The position numbers and the translations under genes are program-made. The notes under the pieces are model-generated. The model ran no database searches. It was given only the letters and a program-made list of their open reading frames with translations, and was not told the origin of the DNA. A stretch of 64,000 nucleotides of DNA from Tardiphaga sp052076105 (GTDB taxonomy: Bacteria; Pseudomonadota; Alphaproteobacteria; Rhizobiales; Xanthobacteraceae). The stretch is from contig NZ_CP197245.1 of the NCBI RefSeq assembly GCF_052076105.1, positions 5,394,001-5,458,000 on the forward strand. The letters run 5' to 3'. Positions 1 through 7,939 of the stretch are shown piece by piece (the first letter of the stretch is position 1; every line of letters starts with the position of its first letter).

Positions 1-83
1 GCGAACTGGCGACCGGCGCGCCGGTGATCTACCGGCTCAATGCCGATGCGACAGTAGCGTCGAAACTCGATCTGGCGGGTTGA
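1..83 (+). CDS. gpmA: phosphoglycerate mutase, C-terminal end (partial)
   Basis: The window opens inside a reading frame (codons from position 3) that ends in TGA at 81-83. Its last 26 residues contain ATGAPVIYRLNADATVASK, which resembles the C-terminus of 2,3-bisphosphoglycerate-dependent phosphoglycerate mutases (the TG-x-P-x-x-Y-x-L-N motif). That enzyme interconverts 3- and 2-phosphoglycerate in glycolysis. Only the tail is visible, so the assignment rests on that motif. The gene converges on the hydrolase at 110-901, with 26 bp between the stop codons and no obvious terminator. Confidence 0.7.
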   Translation, partial: ELATGAPVIYRLNADATVASKLDLAG

Positions 84-109
84 TCGACGCGTTCGGTTGC
101 GTGGCGCGG

Positions 110-901
110 TTAGCGTGCCACCGCAACCGATACGAAATCCGAGATCGCATCGAGAAAGACGTCCGGCTTCTGCAATTGCGGGACATGCGCGCAGCCCGGA
201 AGCACGATCAGCCGTGCATCAGGTAGTCCGGCAGCAAGCTCTCTGGACATCGGTGGTGGCGTCGCTTCATCGTGCTCGCCGACCAGCACCAACACCGGCG
301 CTTTGACGGTGCCGATCTCGGGGCGCAGATCCAGCGTCGCCAGGGACTCGCACGCACTCTGAAACACAGCGGGATCGGTGCGCAGAAAGGCCTCGCGGCG
401 ATCGCGCATCAAGTCCGGATTCTGCTCCTGAAATTCAGGTGCGAACAGACGTCGCATCGCGACATCGGTGACTGCCGCCAATCCCTTGGTCGATGCTGCC
501 GTCGCCATGTTGCGGAACGCCTCACGACCGGGTTCGGAAAATGCCGCGCCGCAATCGGCGAGAACCAGACGGCCTACGATGTCGGGATGGCGGATCGCCA
601 TCTGCAAGGCGACGAAGCCGCCATAGCCGTTGCCGAGCACAATCGTGTCCGCACTGTCGCCGCAGTCCCTGACGGCCTCCGCCATGCGGTCAGCCACCGC
701 CGCCAATCCGCCGCTTGCGGCGTCTGATCCCCCAAAGCCTGGCAATTCGGGAACAACGACACGGTGGGTCTTGGCCAGTGACGGCACGATCCGATCGAAG
801 CTTGCCCGGTCAGACAGCAGCGAGTGAAGCAGCACGATGGCCGGTCCTTCGCCAAATTGCGCTGCATTGACGGTGCCGTTTGCCAAGCGCCGATCTGCCA
901 T
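110..901 (-). CDS. alpha/beta-fold hydrolase lacking the canonical nucleophile serine
   Basis: A 263-residue single-domain alpha/beta hydrolase. The oxyanion-type strand (IVLLHS, about 22-27), the PELPGFGGSD segment (51-60), a C-terminal acid strand (VGEHDEATPP) and a terminal GCAHVPQ histidine motif are all present. The nucleophile elbow, normally G-x-S-x-G-G, reads G-N-G-Y-G-G (90-95), so glycine replaces the serine. Family logic says such a protein is either not a serine hydrolase or works by another mechanism, as cofactor-free dioxygenases and lyases of this fold do. ATG at 901 is chosen because GGGAGAGG lies a few bases upstream; an in-frame TTG at 919 would lie upstream of that site. 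It is divergent from the GntR - aldehyde dehydrogenase - MFS unit and may serve the same pathway. Substrate unknown. Confidence 0.85.
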   Translation of the reverse strand: MADRRLANGTVNAAQFGEGPAIVLLHSLLSDRASFDRIVPSLAKTHRVVVPELPGFGGSDAASGGLAAVADRMAEAVRDCGDSADTIVLGNGYGGFVALQMAIRHPDIVGRLVLADCGAAFSEPGREAFRNMATAASTKGLAAVTDVAMRRLFAPEFQEQNPDLMRDRREAFLRTDPAVFQSACESLATLDLRPEIGTVKAPVLVLVGEHDEATPPPMSRELAAGLPDARLIVLPGCAHVPQLQKPDVFLDAISDFVSVAVAR

Positions 902-1018
902 TTTTGCCTCTCCCGTCAAAAGCTTCCAGGCCGCAGCCTGCTCGGCTGTCGCATCCTGCCTGCCCTGTTGTGTCCCGGACCGGAACCCAAAAGCAAGCCC
1001 CGATCTCGGAAATCTGAC

Positions 1019-1047
1019 TTGACGTGATATTTCACGAGATGCATCCT
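1019..1047 (+). promoter_or_regulatory. candidate promoter and GntR operator
   Basis: A TTGACG hexamer (1019-1024) overlaps a perfect inverted repeat, CGTGA-TATT-TCACG (1023-1036). It lies 37 bp upstream of the GntR start, between two divergent genes. Short inverted repeats of this kind are usual operators for FadR-type GntR regulators next to their own genes. No convincing -10 follows at 17 bp (CATCCT). Binding is inferred from position only. Confidence 0.4.
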
Positions 1048-1072
1048 ACGGAAGGAATCAGAGGAAAAATCC

Positions 1073-1723
1073 GTGCTTCTCAGGGACAATGTCTACAATA
1101 GCCTCAGGTCTGATATCCTTATGTGTCGCTTTTTGCCAGGCGATGATATGCGAGAGCAGGAACTTGCGGAGCGCTATGCGGTCAGCCGGCAGCCCGTACG
1201 CGAGGCTTTGCTGCGGCTGGAGCGGGAGCATCTCGTGACGGTGCAGCCGCGCCAGGGTTACCGGGTCAATCCGATCTCGATCTCGGACGCCCGGGACCTG
1301 TTGCGGTTTCGCTATGCGGTCGAGCCGGCCTGTGTGTCGGAGGCGATCGAGCAGGCCTCGGACGACATCCTGCGCGGGTTGGACCAGTACCGGTCGTTCG
1401 ACGGCTCAGCGGAAGATTTCATCGACTACAACCGCGCCTTCCACATCGCGCTGGCAGAGGCGTCCGGCAACCGGCGCATGGCGTCGGCCGCGCGCGATCT
1501 GATCGAACAGGCCGACCGGCTGGTGCGCGTGAGCATCGCCAACGTCAAGGGCCGCGATCACATGCAGCTGGTTGGCGAGCACGTCAGCCTGATCGACGCC
1601 ATGCAGCGCCGTGATCAACGCGGCGCGGCGCGCATTATCAAGGCCCACATCGAGAAAACAGAAAAGCGCGTGCTGCCTGCCTTGGCGCGTAACGCGATCA
1701 TCGTCGAAGGGAGAGATCTATGA
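1073..1723 (+). CDS. GntR family transcriptional regulator, FCD (FadR) type
   Basis: A 216-residue regulator. The N-terminal winged helix-turn-helix (about 5-70) has the signature LAERYAVSRQPVREALLRL. An all-helical FCD ligand-binding domain follows (about 80-205) with the histidines and acids that usually bind a metal and an organic acid (FHIALAEASGN, GEHVSLIDAM). Translation starts at GTG 1073, preceded by an AGAGGAA-like site. The stop overlaps the aldehyde dehydrogenase start (ATGA at 1720-1723), so the regulator is co-transcribed with its probable targets. FCD regulators usually repress catabolic genes and are released by a pathway metabolite. Confidence 0.9.
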   Translation: MLLRDNVYNSLRSDILMCRFLPGDDMREQELAERYAVSRQPVREALLRLEREHLVTVQPRQGYRVNPISISDARDLLRFRYAVEPACVSEAIEQASDDILRGLDQYRSFDGSAEDFIDYNRAFHIALAEASGNRRMASAARDLIEQADRLVRVSIANVKGRDHMQLVGEHVSLIDAMQRRDQRGAARIIKAHIEKTEKRVLPALARNAIIVEGRDL

Positions 1724-3249
1724 ACATTCCAGCAAAAACCGGCTCCATCGATGTCGAGATTCACGGCAACTTCGTCGACGGCCGTGAGGTCGAAGCCGGC
1801 AATGGCGAGATGATCGATGTGCGCAACCCGGCTACGGGCGACGTCATCGCACGAATCCCCAATTCGACCGCGGCCGATATCGATCATGCGATGAAGAGCG
1901 CGCGTGCGGCTTTCGAAGGACGCGCCTGGGGCGGCATGGATACGCGCGCCCGCGCGCGCCTCATCAACAAGCTTGCCGATGCCTTCGAGGCTAATCTCGA
2001 TACGCTGTACCGGCTGGAAACGTTGAACAACGGCCGTCCGGTCAACGAGACTCGGGCGCAGCTTGCGCGTCTCCCTGATTTCTTCCGCTATTTCGCTGGC
2101 GTTGCCCTGGCGCGGCGCGATTCGGTCATCCCGGTCGAAGGCGCGTATCTCAACTACACACTGCGCACGCCAATCGGGATCGTGGCGAACTGTACGCCGT
2201 TCAATCATCCGCTGATGATCCTGTGCAAGTCGCTGGCGGTCGTGTTGGCCACCGGCTGCGTGACGGTCGTGAAGCCTTCGGAATACACGCCCCTGACCAC
2301 GCTGAAGCTCGCGCAAATCTTCACCGAAGCCGGCCTGCCCCCGGGTGTATTCAATATCGTGCTGGGCTACGGCCCAAGTGCCGGCAAGATGTTGTCCGAA
2401 CATCCCGACATCAACAAGCTGGTGTTGACCGGCGGCACCGAGGCCGGGCGCGTCGCCGGTGCTTCGGCAGCAAAAGTCTTCGCGCATCAGACCATGGAGC
2501 TCGGCGGCAAGACGCCCGTTATGGTGTTCGATGATTTCGATGTCGATCAGGCGGTCAATTATGCCGCTTTCGGCGCATTCATCGGTGCTGGCCAGACTTG
2601 CGTCTGCGCTTCCAGGCATATCGTGCAGGCCTCGATCTACGACGAGTTCGTCGCGAAGCTGCAGGCCAAGACGAAGTCTATCCGCATCGGCGATCCTTTC
2701 GATCCCAACACGCAGCTCGGTCCGGTGATCTCGGCGCGCCAGCGCGACCGCGTGCTTTCCTATGCGCGCTTCGGTCACGAAGACGGTGCCCGGCTGGTTG
2801 CTGGTGGCGTTGCGGCAAAGATAGCCGGTCACGAAAACGGGTTCTTCGTGGAGCCCACGGTGTTCGCCGATGTCCGGTCGGACATGCGCATCTTCCAGGA
2901 AGAGGTGTTCGGCCCGTTCACATCCGTCACGCCGTTCAAGGACGAGGCCGATGCGTTGCGTCTGGCCAATGATTCCCCGTTCGGACTTGCAGCGGCCATT
3001 CGCACCCGTGATGTCGCGCGCGCGCATCGCGTGGCCGGCCGCGTCAAGGCGGGTATCGTCTGGGTCAATGATCACCATCGCCTTGACCCGGCATCGCCCT
3101 GGGGCGGTGTGGACGACAGCGGCATCGGCCGCGAATGCGGCACCGAAAGCTTCGACGATCACTTCAACACCAAGAGCGTGATGGTCGCGACGGGCGACGG
3201 CCCGTTCGACTGGTATCGCGACACGGCGGGGCAGAAGCGACTGAACTAG
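1720..3249 (+). CDS. NAD(P)+-dependent aldehyde dehydrogenase
   Basis: A 509-residue member of the aldehyde dehydrogenase superfamily, oxidising an aldehyde to its acid. The general-base motif MELGGKTP has Glu at 260. The catalytic Cys lies in GQTCVC (Cys294). The C-terminal EEVFGPF and PFGLAAAI cofactor-side motifs are present. It resembles the betaine / hydroxymuconic semialdehyde dehydrogenase clan, but the substrate cannot be read from sequence. It is translationally coupled to the upstream GntR regulator and followed 75 bp later by an MFS permease, which suggests uptake and oxidation of one compound. Confidence 0.93.
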   Translation: MNIPAKTGSIDVEIHGNFVDGREVEAGNGEMIDVRNPATGDVIARIPNSTAADIDHAMKSARAAFEGRAWGGMDTRARARLINKLADAFEANLDTLYRLETLNNGRPVNETRAQLARLPDFFRYFAGVALARRDSVIPVEGAYLNYTLRTPIGIVANCTPFNHPLMILCKSLAVVLATGCVTVVKPSEYTPLTTLKLAQIFTEAGLPPGVFNIVLGYGPSAGKMLSEHPDINKLVLTGGTEAGRVAGASAAKVFAHQTMELGGKTPVMVFDDFDVDQAVNYAAFGAFIGAGQTCVCASRHIVQASIYDEFVAKLQAKTKSIRIGDPFDPNTQLGPVISARQRDRVLSYARFGHEDGARLVAGGVAAKIAGHENGFFVEPTVFADVRSDMRIFQEEVFGPFTSVTPFKDEADALRLANDSPFGLAAAIRTRDVARAHRVAGRVKAGIVWVNDHHRLDPASPWGGVDDSGIGRECGTESFDDHFNTKSVMVATGDGPFDWYRDTAGQKRLN

Positions 3250-3324
3250 CGCGAAGCGATCGCCAGAAGATCCCCGAAGAGGGACGGCGTCAACCGATAC
3301 GGAAACACACAGGGAGAGACGACG

Positions 3325-4692
3325 ATGCCGACATCAGTAAATGCAGGCGGCCGGCTGGACCGGCTGCCGATTGGACCGTTCCACTACCGCATCATGACGT
3401 TGATCGGGATTGGAATGTTCTTCGACGGCTTTGACATTTACATCGCAGGAACGGTGCTGGGCGTGACGCTCAAGAGCGGCTTCTCGACGCTCGCCGAGAA
3501 TGCGCTGTTCATTTCGGCCACGTTCTTCGGAATGATGCTCGGCTCGTTCGGCACCGGCTTTCTCGGTGATCGCTTTGGCCGTCGGTTCTCCTACCAATTC
3601 AATCTGCTGCTATTCGGCGTGGCATCGCTTGCGGCAGCATTCGCACCGAACATGACCATTCTGATCCTGTGCCGCTTTGTAATGGGCCTCGGGCTCGGTG
3701 CTGAAAACGTGGTCGGCTACTCGACGATGACCGAGTTCGTTCCGGCGCGTTCGCGCGGCAGGTATCTGGGGCTGATGGCCGTCTGCGTCGTCAGTGGCCT
3801 GCCGGTGGCGCTGCTGGTGGCCTCGTTCGTGGTGCCGATGTTCGGATGGCGCGCTATGTTCGTGCTCGGCGGTATCGGTGCGCTGGTGGTCTGGTATATG
3901 CGCAAGAACCTGCCGGAGTCGCCGCGCTGGCTCGAGGCTGTCGGTCGCCGCGAGGAGGCTGAGGCGCTCATGCAGAAGATCGAGAGTGAGGCGGCTCAAG
4001 GCAAGCCGCTGCCGCCGGTGACCACGATCCCGACCGTGCAGGCGTCCGGCCAGTTGTCATCGCTGTTCGTGCCGCCACTGCTGTCGCGCATGATCGTCGG
4101 TTCGGTCTGCCTGATCACCATCAACACATTGCTGTATGGCTTCGTGACCTGGCTGCCGGTGTTCTTCATCAAACAGGGATTGAGCGTCGCGACCTCGTTC
4201 AGTTACTCGCTGCTGATGGCGCTGGGTGCTCCGGTCGGCTCGGCCATTGGTGCGCTGACGGCGGATCGTTGGGGTCGCAAGCCGACCATCATCGGTTCGT
4301 CGCTGATCGCGGTGGTGCTGGGCATCATCTATCCGATGATTTCGGACCCGCTGCTGCTGCCAGCGGTGGGCTTCGCGCTCACGATCCCGATCTATGTGCT
4401 GGTTGCGCTGTTGTTCGGCATCTACATCCCCGAACTGTTTCCCACTGAAGTGCGTCTGCGGGCGTCGGGGATCGTCAATACGCTGGGGCGCGGGGCCACC
4501 ATCGTGACGCCGTTCCTGGTGGTAACCCTGTTCGAGGCGCGCGGCGTCGCCGGCGTGATGGCGCTGATGATCGGACTTCTGGTCCTGCAGATCATCACTG
4601 TATGGGCGCTGGGTATCGAGCCCCGCAATCGCAGTCTCGAGGAAATGAAGCCAGATGAGGCGGCAGTGCCGGTGCTGAAGGAAGTTTCCTGA
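3325..4692 (+). CDS. MFS transporter (organic acid / sugar-porter-like)
   Basis: A 455-residue permease with 12 predicted membrane helices. The major facilitator loop 2-3 motif is clear (GFLGDRFGRR), repeated as ADRWGRKP after helix 8, and a PESPRWL motif follows helix 6 as in sugar-porter-like and aromatic-acid:proton symporter members. The start is supported by GGGAGAG upstream. Its position after GntR and aldehyde dehydrogenase suggests it imports that pathway's substrate. Confidence 0.9.
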   Translation: MPTSVNAGGRLDRLPIGPFHYRIMTLIGIGMFFDGFDIYIAGTVLGVTLKSGFSTLAENALFISATFFGMMLGSFGTGFLGDRFGRRFSYQFNLLLFGVASLAAAFAPNMTILILCRFVMGLGLGAENVVGYSTMTEFVPARSRGRYLGLMAVCVVSGLPVALLVASFVVPMFGWRAMFVLGGIGALVVWYMRKNLPESPRWLEAVGRREEAEALMQKIESEAAQGKPLPPVTTIPTVQASGQLSSLFVPPLLSRMIVGSVCLITINTLLYGFVTWLPVFFIKQGLSVATSFSYSLLMALGAPVGSAIGALTADRWGRKPTIIGSSLIAVVLGIIYPMISDPLLLPAVGFALTIPIYVLVALLFGIYIPELFPTEVRLRASGIVNTLGRGATIVTPFLVVTLFEARGVAGVMALMIGLLVLQIITVWALGIEPRNRSLEEMKPDEAAVPVLKEVS

Positions 4693-4769
4693 TCATCGCG
4701 ATCCAGCAGGTCGCGTCCATCTCGCGGCCTGCCGGTTACAGAAGTTACGGCCAGCGTCTCTTCCCGTCC

Positions 4770-5678
4770 TTAGCTCGCCCCGACCTGTCCGGCCTCCCAG
4801 CCGATCATCGCCTGTTTGCGGGTGATGCCCCAGTGATAGCCGGTCAGCGCGCCAGATTTGCCGATCGCGCGGTGGCACGGCACCACGAAAGAGATCGGGT
4901 TGCGGCCCACCGCACCGCCAACGGCGCGTGAGGCTTTCGGCTTGTCGATCTTGCAGGCGATATCCGAATAGCTGACGGCGCGGCCCATCGGAATCTTCAG
5001 CAGCGTTTCCCAGACGCGGACTTCGAAATCTGTGCCGATCAGTACCACGCGCAGCGGCTGGTCCGGGCGCCACAGTTTGGTATCGAAAATGCGCCGTGCC
5101 AGTGGTGCGGTCGCTTCCATATCTTCGATGAGCGTCGCGGCTGGCCAGCGGCGGGCCATGTCGGCAAAGCCTGTCCGCTCCTCACCGGGATCGGAGAAAG
5201 CGAGACCCGCAAGGCCGCGGTCGCTGGCGATCACGATGGCTGTGCCGAACGGCGAGGGATGGAAACCGTAGCGCAATTCCATACCGGCGCCGCCGGTTTT
5301 CCATTCTCCCGGCGACATCGCTTCATGGGTGACGAACAAATCGTGCAGCCGGCCCGGGCCCGACAGGCCGGAGTCGAGCGCCGCATCGAGCACACTGGCG
5401 GAATCGCGCAGCAGGTGCTTGGCGTGATCGAGCGTCAGCGCCTGCATGAACGCTTTCGGTGTCAGTCCGGCCCAGCGGCGGAACAGGTGGTGCAACTCGT
5501 CCGGCGTCACGCTCGCGGCGTCAGCCACGGCCTCGATGTTCGGCTGGTCCCGCCACTGTGAATGCATGAAACCGATAGCACGGCGCACGGAATCGTAATC
5601 GCGCAGGGCCGCGTCGCGCTGGCCCGGCTTGATCGGGCGATGCTCAGTCATCGCTAGGTCTCTGGCAAGATTCATCAT
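4770..5678 (-). CDS. AraC-type HTH / methylated-DNA-protein cysteine methyltransferase (Ada-like)
   Basis: About 302 residues. The N-terminal half is an AraC-type helix-turn-helix domain (VADAASVTPDELHHLFRRWAGLTPKAF). The C-terminal half is an O6-alkylguanine-DNA alkyltransferase with the acceptor motif VVPCHRAIG. The enzyme moves the alkyl group from O6-alkylguanine to that cysteine irreversibly. The N-terminal zinc domain of E. coli Ada, which senses phosphotriesters, is absent, a common arrangement in Rhizobiales. Several starts are possible: ATG 5678, 5675 or 5651, and GTG 5714. None has a strong ribosome site. Confidence 0.9.
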   Translation of the reverse strand: MMNLARDLAMTEHRPIKPGQRDAALRDYDSVRRAIGFMHSQWRDQPNIEAVADAASVTPDELHHLFRRWAGLTPKAFMQALTLDHAKHLLRDSASVLDAALDSGLSGPGRLHDLFVTHEAMSPGEWKTGGAGMELRYGFHPSPFGTAIVIASDRGLAGLAFSDPGEERTGFADMARRWPAATLIEDMEATAPLARRIFDTKLWRPDQPLRVVLIGTDFEVRVWETLLKIPMGRAVSYSDIACKIDKPKASRAVGGAVGRNPISFVVPCHRAIGKSGALTGYHWGITRKQAMIGWEAGQVGAS

Positions 5679-5732
5679 GATATCGATGTAGGCCTGCCCC
5701 GGGGCGCAAACCACCCGTTTCCCGATTGGTCA

Positions 5733-6251
5733 TCAGTTCACCGGATTATAGGTCGGGCCGCGTTTGGCGGCCTGGAGCGCTTCCATCAAAGCTTTGATAA
5801 AGCTTGCTTTTTCCTCTGCGCCGAGGAACCGCGCGATTGACACCCGACGGCCGCGCGACACCAGAAAAAGCTGCTCAATGCCGAATTCGGCGTGGCACAC
5901 CTGATCGATCTGCACCCAGAGCGGATTGAACGCCCATTCGACCACGTCACCGCGCGGGCTGACCCGGCGCACACGGATTTCCGACGGCGTGACCGTGATC
6001 TCTTCGGTGGCCCTGGCGCGTCTGTCGTAGATCTTGAAGGCGATATAGATCGCCAGCAGGTCGAGGCCGAAAAAGCCGAGCACCGGCCAGGCGCCCATCA
6101 GCAGGAAGGTCATCCCCGCGCTGAACGAGACCACGCTGATGAAACCCATGAGCACGAGGAAGCCCTTGCGACCCAGCGCGCGATGTGGGCGAAGCAGCGC
6201 GCTGAACAGCATCGGTTCCTGCAGGACGTCAAAGTCGTTGCCTGATGTCAT
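5733..6251 (-). CDS. DUF2244 family membrane protein
   Basis: A 172-residue protein with two closely spaced membrane helices near the N-terminus (FLVLMGFISVVSFSAGMTFL and VLGFFGLDLLAIYIAF, about 31-72), followed by a cytoplasmic beta-rich domain (ITVTPSEIRVRR, VSRGRRVSIARFL). This is the layout of DUF2244, a proteobacterial family of unknown function. ATG at 6251 has GAGGG four bases upstream. It is divergent from nth with almost no spacer. Confidence 0.85.
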   Translation of the reverse strand: MTSGNDFDVLQEPMLFSALLRPHRALGRKGFLVLMGFISVVSFSAGMTFLLMGAWPVLGFFGLDLLAIYIAFKIYDRRARATEEITVTPSEIRVRRVSPRGDVVEWAFNPLWVQIDQVCHAEFGIEQLFLVSRGRRVSIARFLGAEEKASFIKALMEALQAAKRGPTYNPVN

Positions 6252-6273
6252 GGTCCCTCAGTATATCCCTTTG

Positions 6274-7050
6274 ATGCCGAAAATCACCCGCAAGCTCCCC
6301 GCCAGCACGAAATCCAGTCCTGCAAAGAAGGTTGTAGCGAAAGCGGTAAAGGCGCCTGCGAAGAAGGCAGCCAAGTCGAAGCCCATCAAGCTGAAACCCA
6401 TCAAGTTGAAGCCTTGGACTAAAGCCCAGGTGCATGAAGCCTTCTCGCGCTTTCGCAAGGCCAATCCCGAGCCCAAGGGCGAGCTCGAACATCTCAATCC
6501 CTATACGCTGCTCGTGGCTGTGGTGTTGTCGGCGCAGGCGACCGACGCTGGCGTCAACAAGGCGACGCGCGCGCTGTTTCCCATCGCCGATACACCGCAA
6601 AAGATGATCGATCTCGGCGAAGAGACGGTGCGGGAATATATCAAGACCATCGGCCTCTATCGCACCAAGGCGAAGAACGTCATCGCGCTGTCGGAAAAAC
6701 TGATCCGCGAATTCGGCGGCGTCGTGCCGCGCACCCGCGCCGAAATCGAGTCACTGCCGGGCGCCGGGCGCAAGACCGCCAATGTCGTGCTCAACATGGC
6801 GTTCGGCGAATACACGATGGCTGTGGACACCCATGTGTTCCGCGTGGGCAATCGCACCAACATGGCGCCGGGCAAGAACGTGCTGGATGTCGAACTCGAA
6901 CTGGAGCGCGTGATCCCGCACGAGTTCATGCTGCATGCCCATCATTGGCTGATCCTGCACGGCCGCTATACGTGCCTCGCACGCAAGCCGCGCTGCGAGG
7001 TGTGCCTGATCAACGATCTGTGCCAGTGGCCGGAGAAGACGGTGATCTAG
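6274..7050 (+). CDS. nth: endonuclease III, DNA glycosylase / AP lyase
   Basis: A 258-residue base-excision repair enzyme that removes oxidised pyrimidines and cuts the abasic site. The helix-hairpin-helix LPGAGRKTANVV carries the catalytic Lys (about 167). Asp185 follows in AVDTHVFRV. The C-terminal 4Fe-4S ligands are spaced C-x6-C-x2-C-x5-C. A Lys/Ala/Pro-rich N-terminal tail of about 45 residues includes a repeated KPIKLKPIKLKPW. ATG 6274 was chosen; ATG 6250 would add eight residues and overlap the start of the divergent DUF2244 gene. Neither has a clear ribosome site. The stop overlaps the convergent EI24 gene by 4 bp. Confidence 0.93.
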   Translation: MPKITRKLPASTKSSPAKKVVAKAVKAPAKKAAKSKPIKLKPIKLKPWTKAQVHEAFSRFRKANPEPKGELEHLNPYTLLVAVVLSAQATDAGVNKATRALFPIADTPQKMIDLGEETVREYIKTIGLYRTKAKNVIALSEKLIREFGGVVPRTRAEIESLPGAGRKTANVVLNMAFGEYTMAVDTHVFRVGNRTNMAPGKNVLDVELELERVIPHEFMLHAHHWLILHGRYTCLARKPRCEVCLINDLCQWPEKTVI

Positions 7051-7799
7051 GCGACCGGCACCTTCGTCACGCGGCCCGGCTCGATCAGCTCGGGTCGTGG
7101 CCCGCTCAATCGCTTGTGCATATGGACCATGAAGGCCATGCCGAACAACGGCGTGGCCAGGTTGACGATCGGGATCGAGACGAAGGCTGCGATGAACAGC
7201 CCCGCGGTGAACACCGTCGCCGCATGCTGCTTGCGCATCGCCTTGGCGTCCGCCGGCGAGCGGAACCGCATGGCGGCGAGCTCGAAATATTCGCGGCCGA
7301 GCAGCCAGGCCGTGGCGATGAAGAAGACGATGAAACCAATGCCGGCAAAGAACACGAAGGGCAGCGCGATCAGATAGACCGCGATGGTCAGCAGCGCCGT
7401 CTTGCCACCTTCGGTGATCGCGAGCCCAAACGGCAATGCGACGCCGGCCCGCTCGGCGGGATAGTGCTCGCGCTCGACGATATCGGCGACATCATCGACG
7501 AACACGCTGGCGACCAGTGACGTGATCGCCGGCATCAGAAAGATTGCGCCGACGACGACGCCGAGACCGGCGGCAATCGACAAGATCCAGGACAGAACAT
7601 TGATCATCGTGTGGTAGTCCGACCCGATAGCACTTTCAGCCCAGACGCCGCCCGAAGTGGCAGCCCAGTTCAACAGCCGCTGCATGCCGACCGCCAGGAC
7701 GGTGATTAAAACGAGGGCAAGTCCGATCGACTTCCACAGGATGCTGCGCATTGGCGGTGAAAGAATTTGCGATAGCGCTTTGGCGGCAGCGACAAACAT
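7047..7799 (-). CDS. EI24 / CysZ-like membrane protein
   Basis: A 250-residue polytopic membrane protein with four to six hydrophobic segments. It includes LVLITVLAVGMQRLL, the WILSIAAGLGVVVGAIFLMPAI region and the LIALPFVFFAGIGFIVFFIATAWLLGREYFELAAM block typical of the EI24 domain. E. coli CysZ, a sulfate permease, belongs to this family. Many alphaproteobacterial members are uncharacterised and no cys genes lie nearby, so transport of sulfate is not claimed. AGGAG precedes the ATG at 7799. Confidence 0.85.
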   Translation of the reverse strand: MFVAAAKALSQILSPPMRSILWKSIGLALVLITVLAVGMQRLLNWAATSGGVWAESAIGSDYHTMINVLSWILSIAAGLGVVVGAIFLMPAITSLVASVFVDDVADIVEREHYPAERAGVALPFGLAITEGGKTALLTIAVYLIALPFVFFAGIGFIVFFIATAWLLGREYFELAAMRFRSPADAKAMRKQHAATVFTAGLFIAAFVSIPIVNLATPLFGMAFMVHMHKRLSGPRPELIEPGRVTKVPVA

Positions 7800-7939
7800 C
7801 CGATTTTCTCCTTGTAATCACGAAGACGTAACCATTGCGAAGTTGTCAGACAAGTGCAGCGCAGCATCGACTTCTTCACTGGACGGATAAATAGAAAGAG
7901 GTAGTCTCAAGAAAAACAATCATCAGGGAGGACGACGTC

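Noticed and set aside
1615..3162. Long minus-strand open frame (515 codons) opposite the aldehyde dehydrogenase
   Set aside because: It is antisense to a gene with full catalytic motifs. Its translation is rich in Arg, His and Asp with no fold pattern, as expected from the opposite strand of GC-rich coding DNA.
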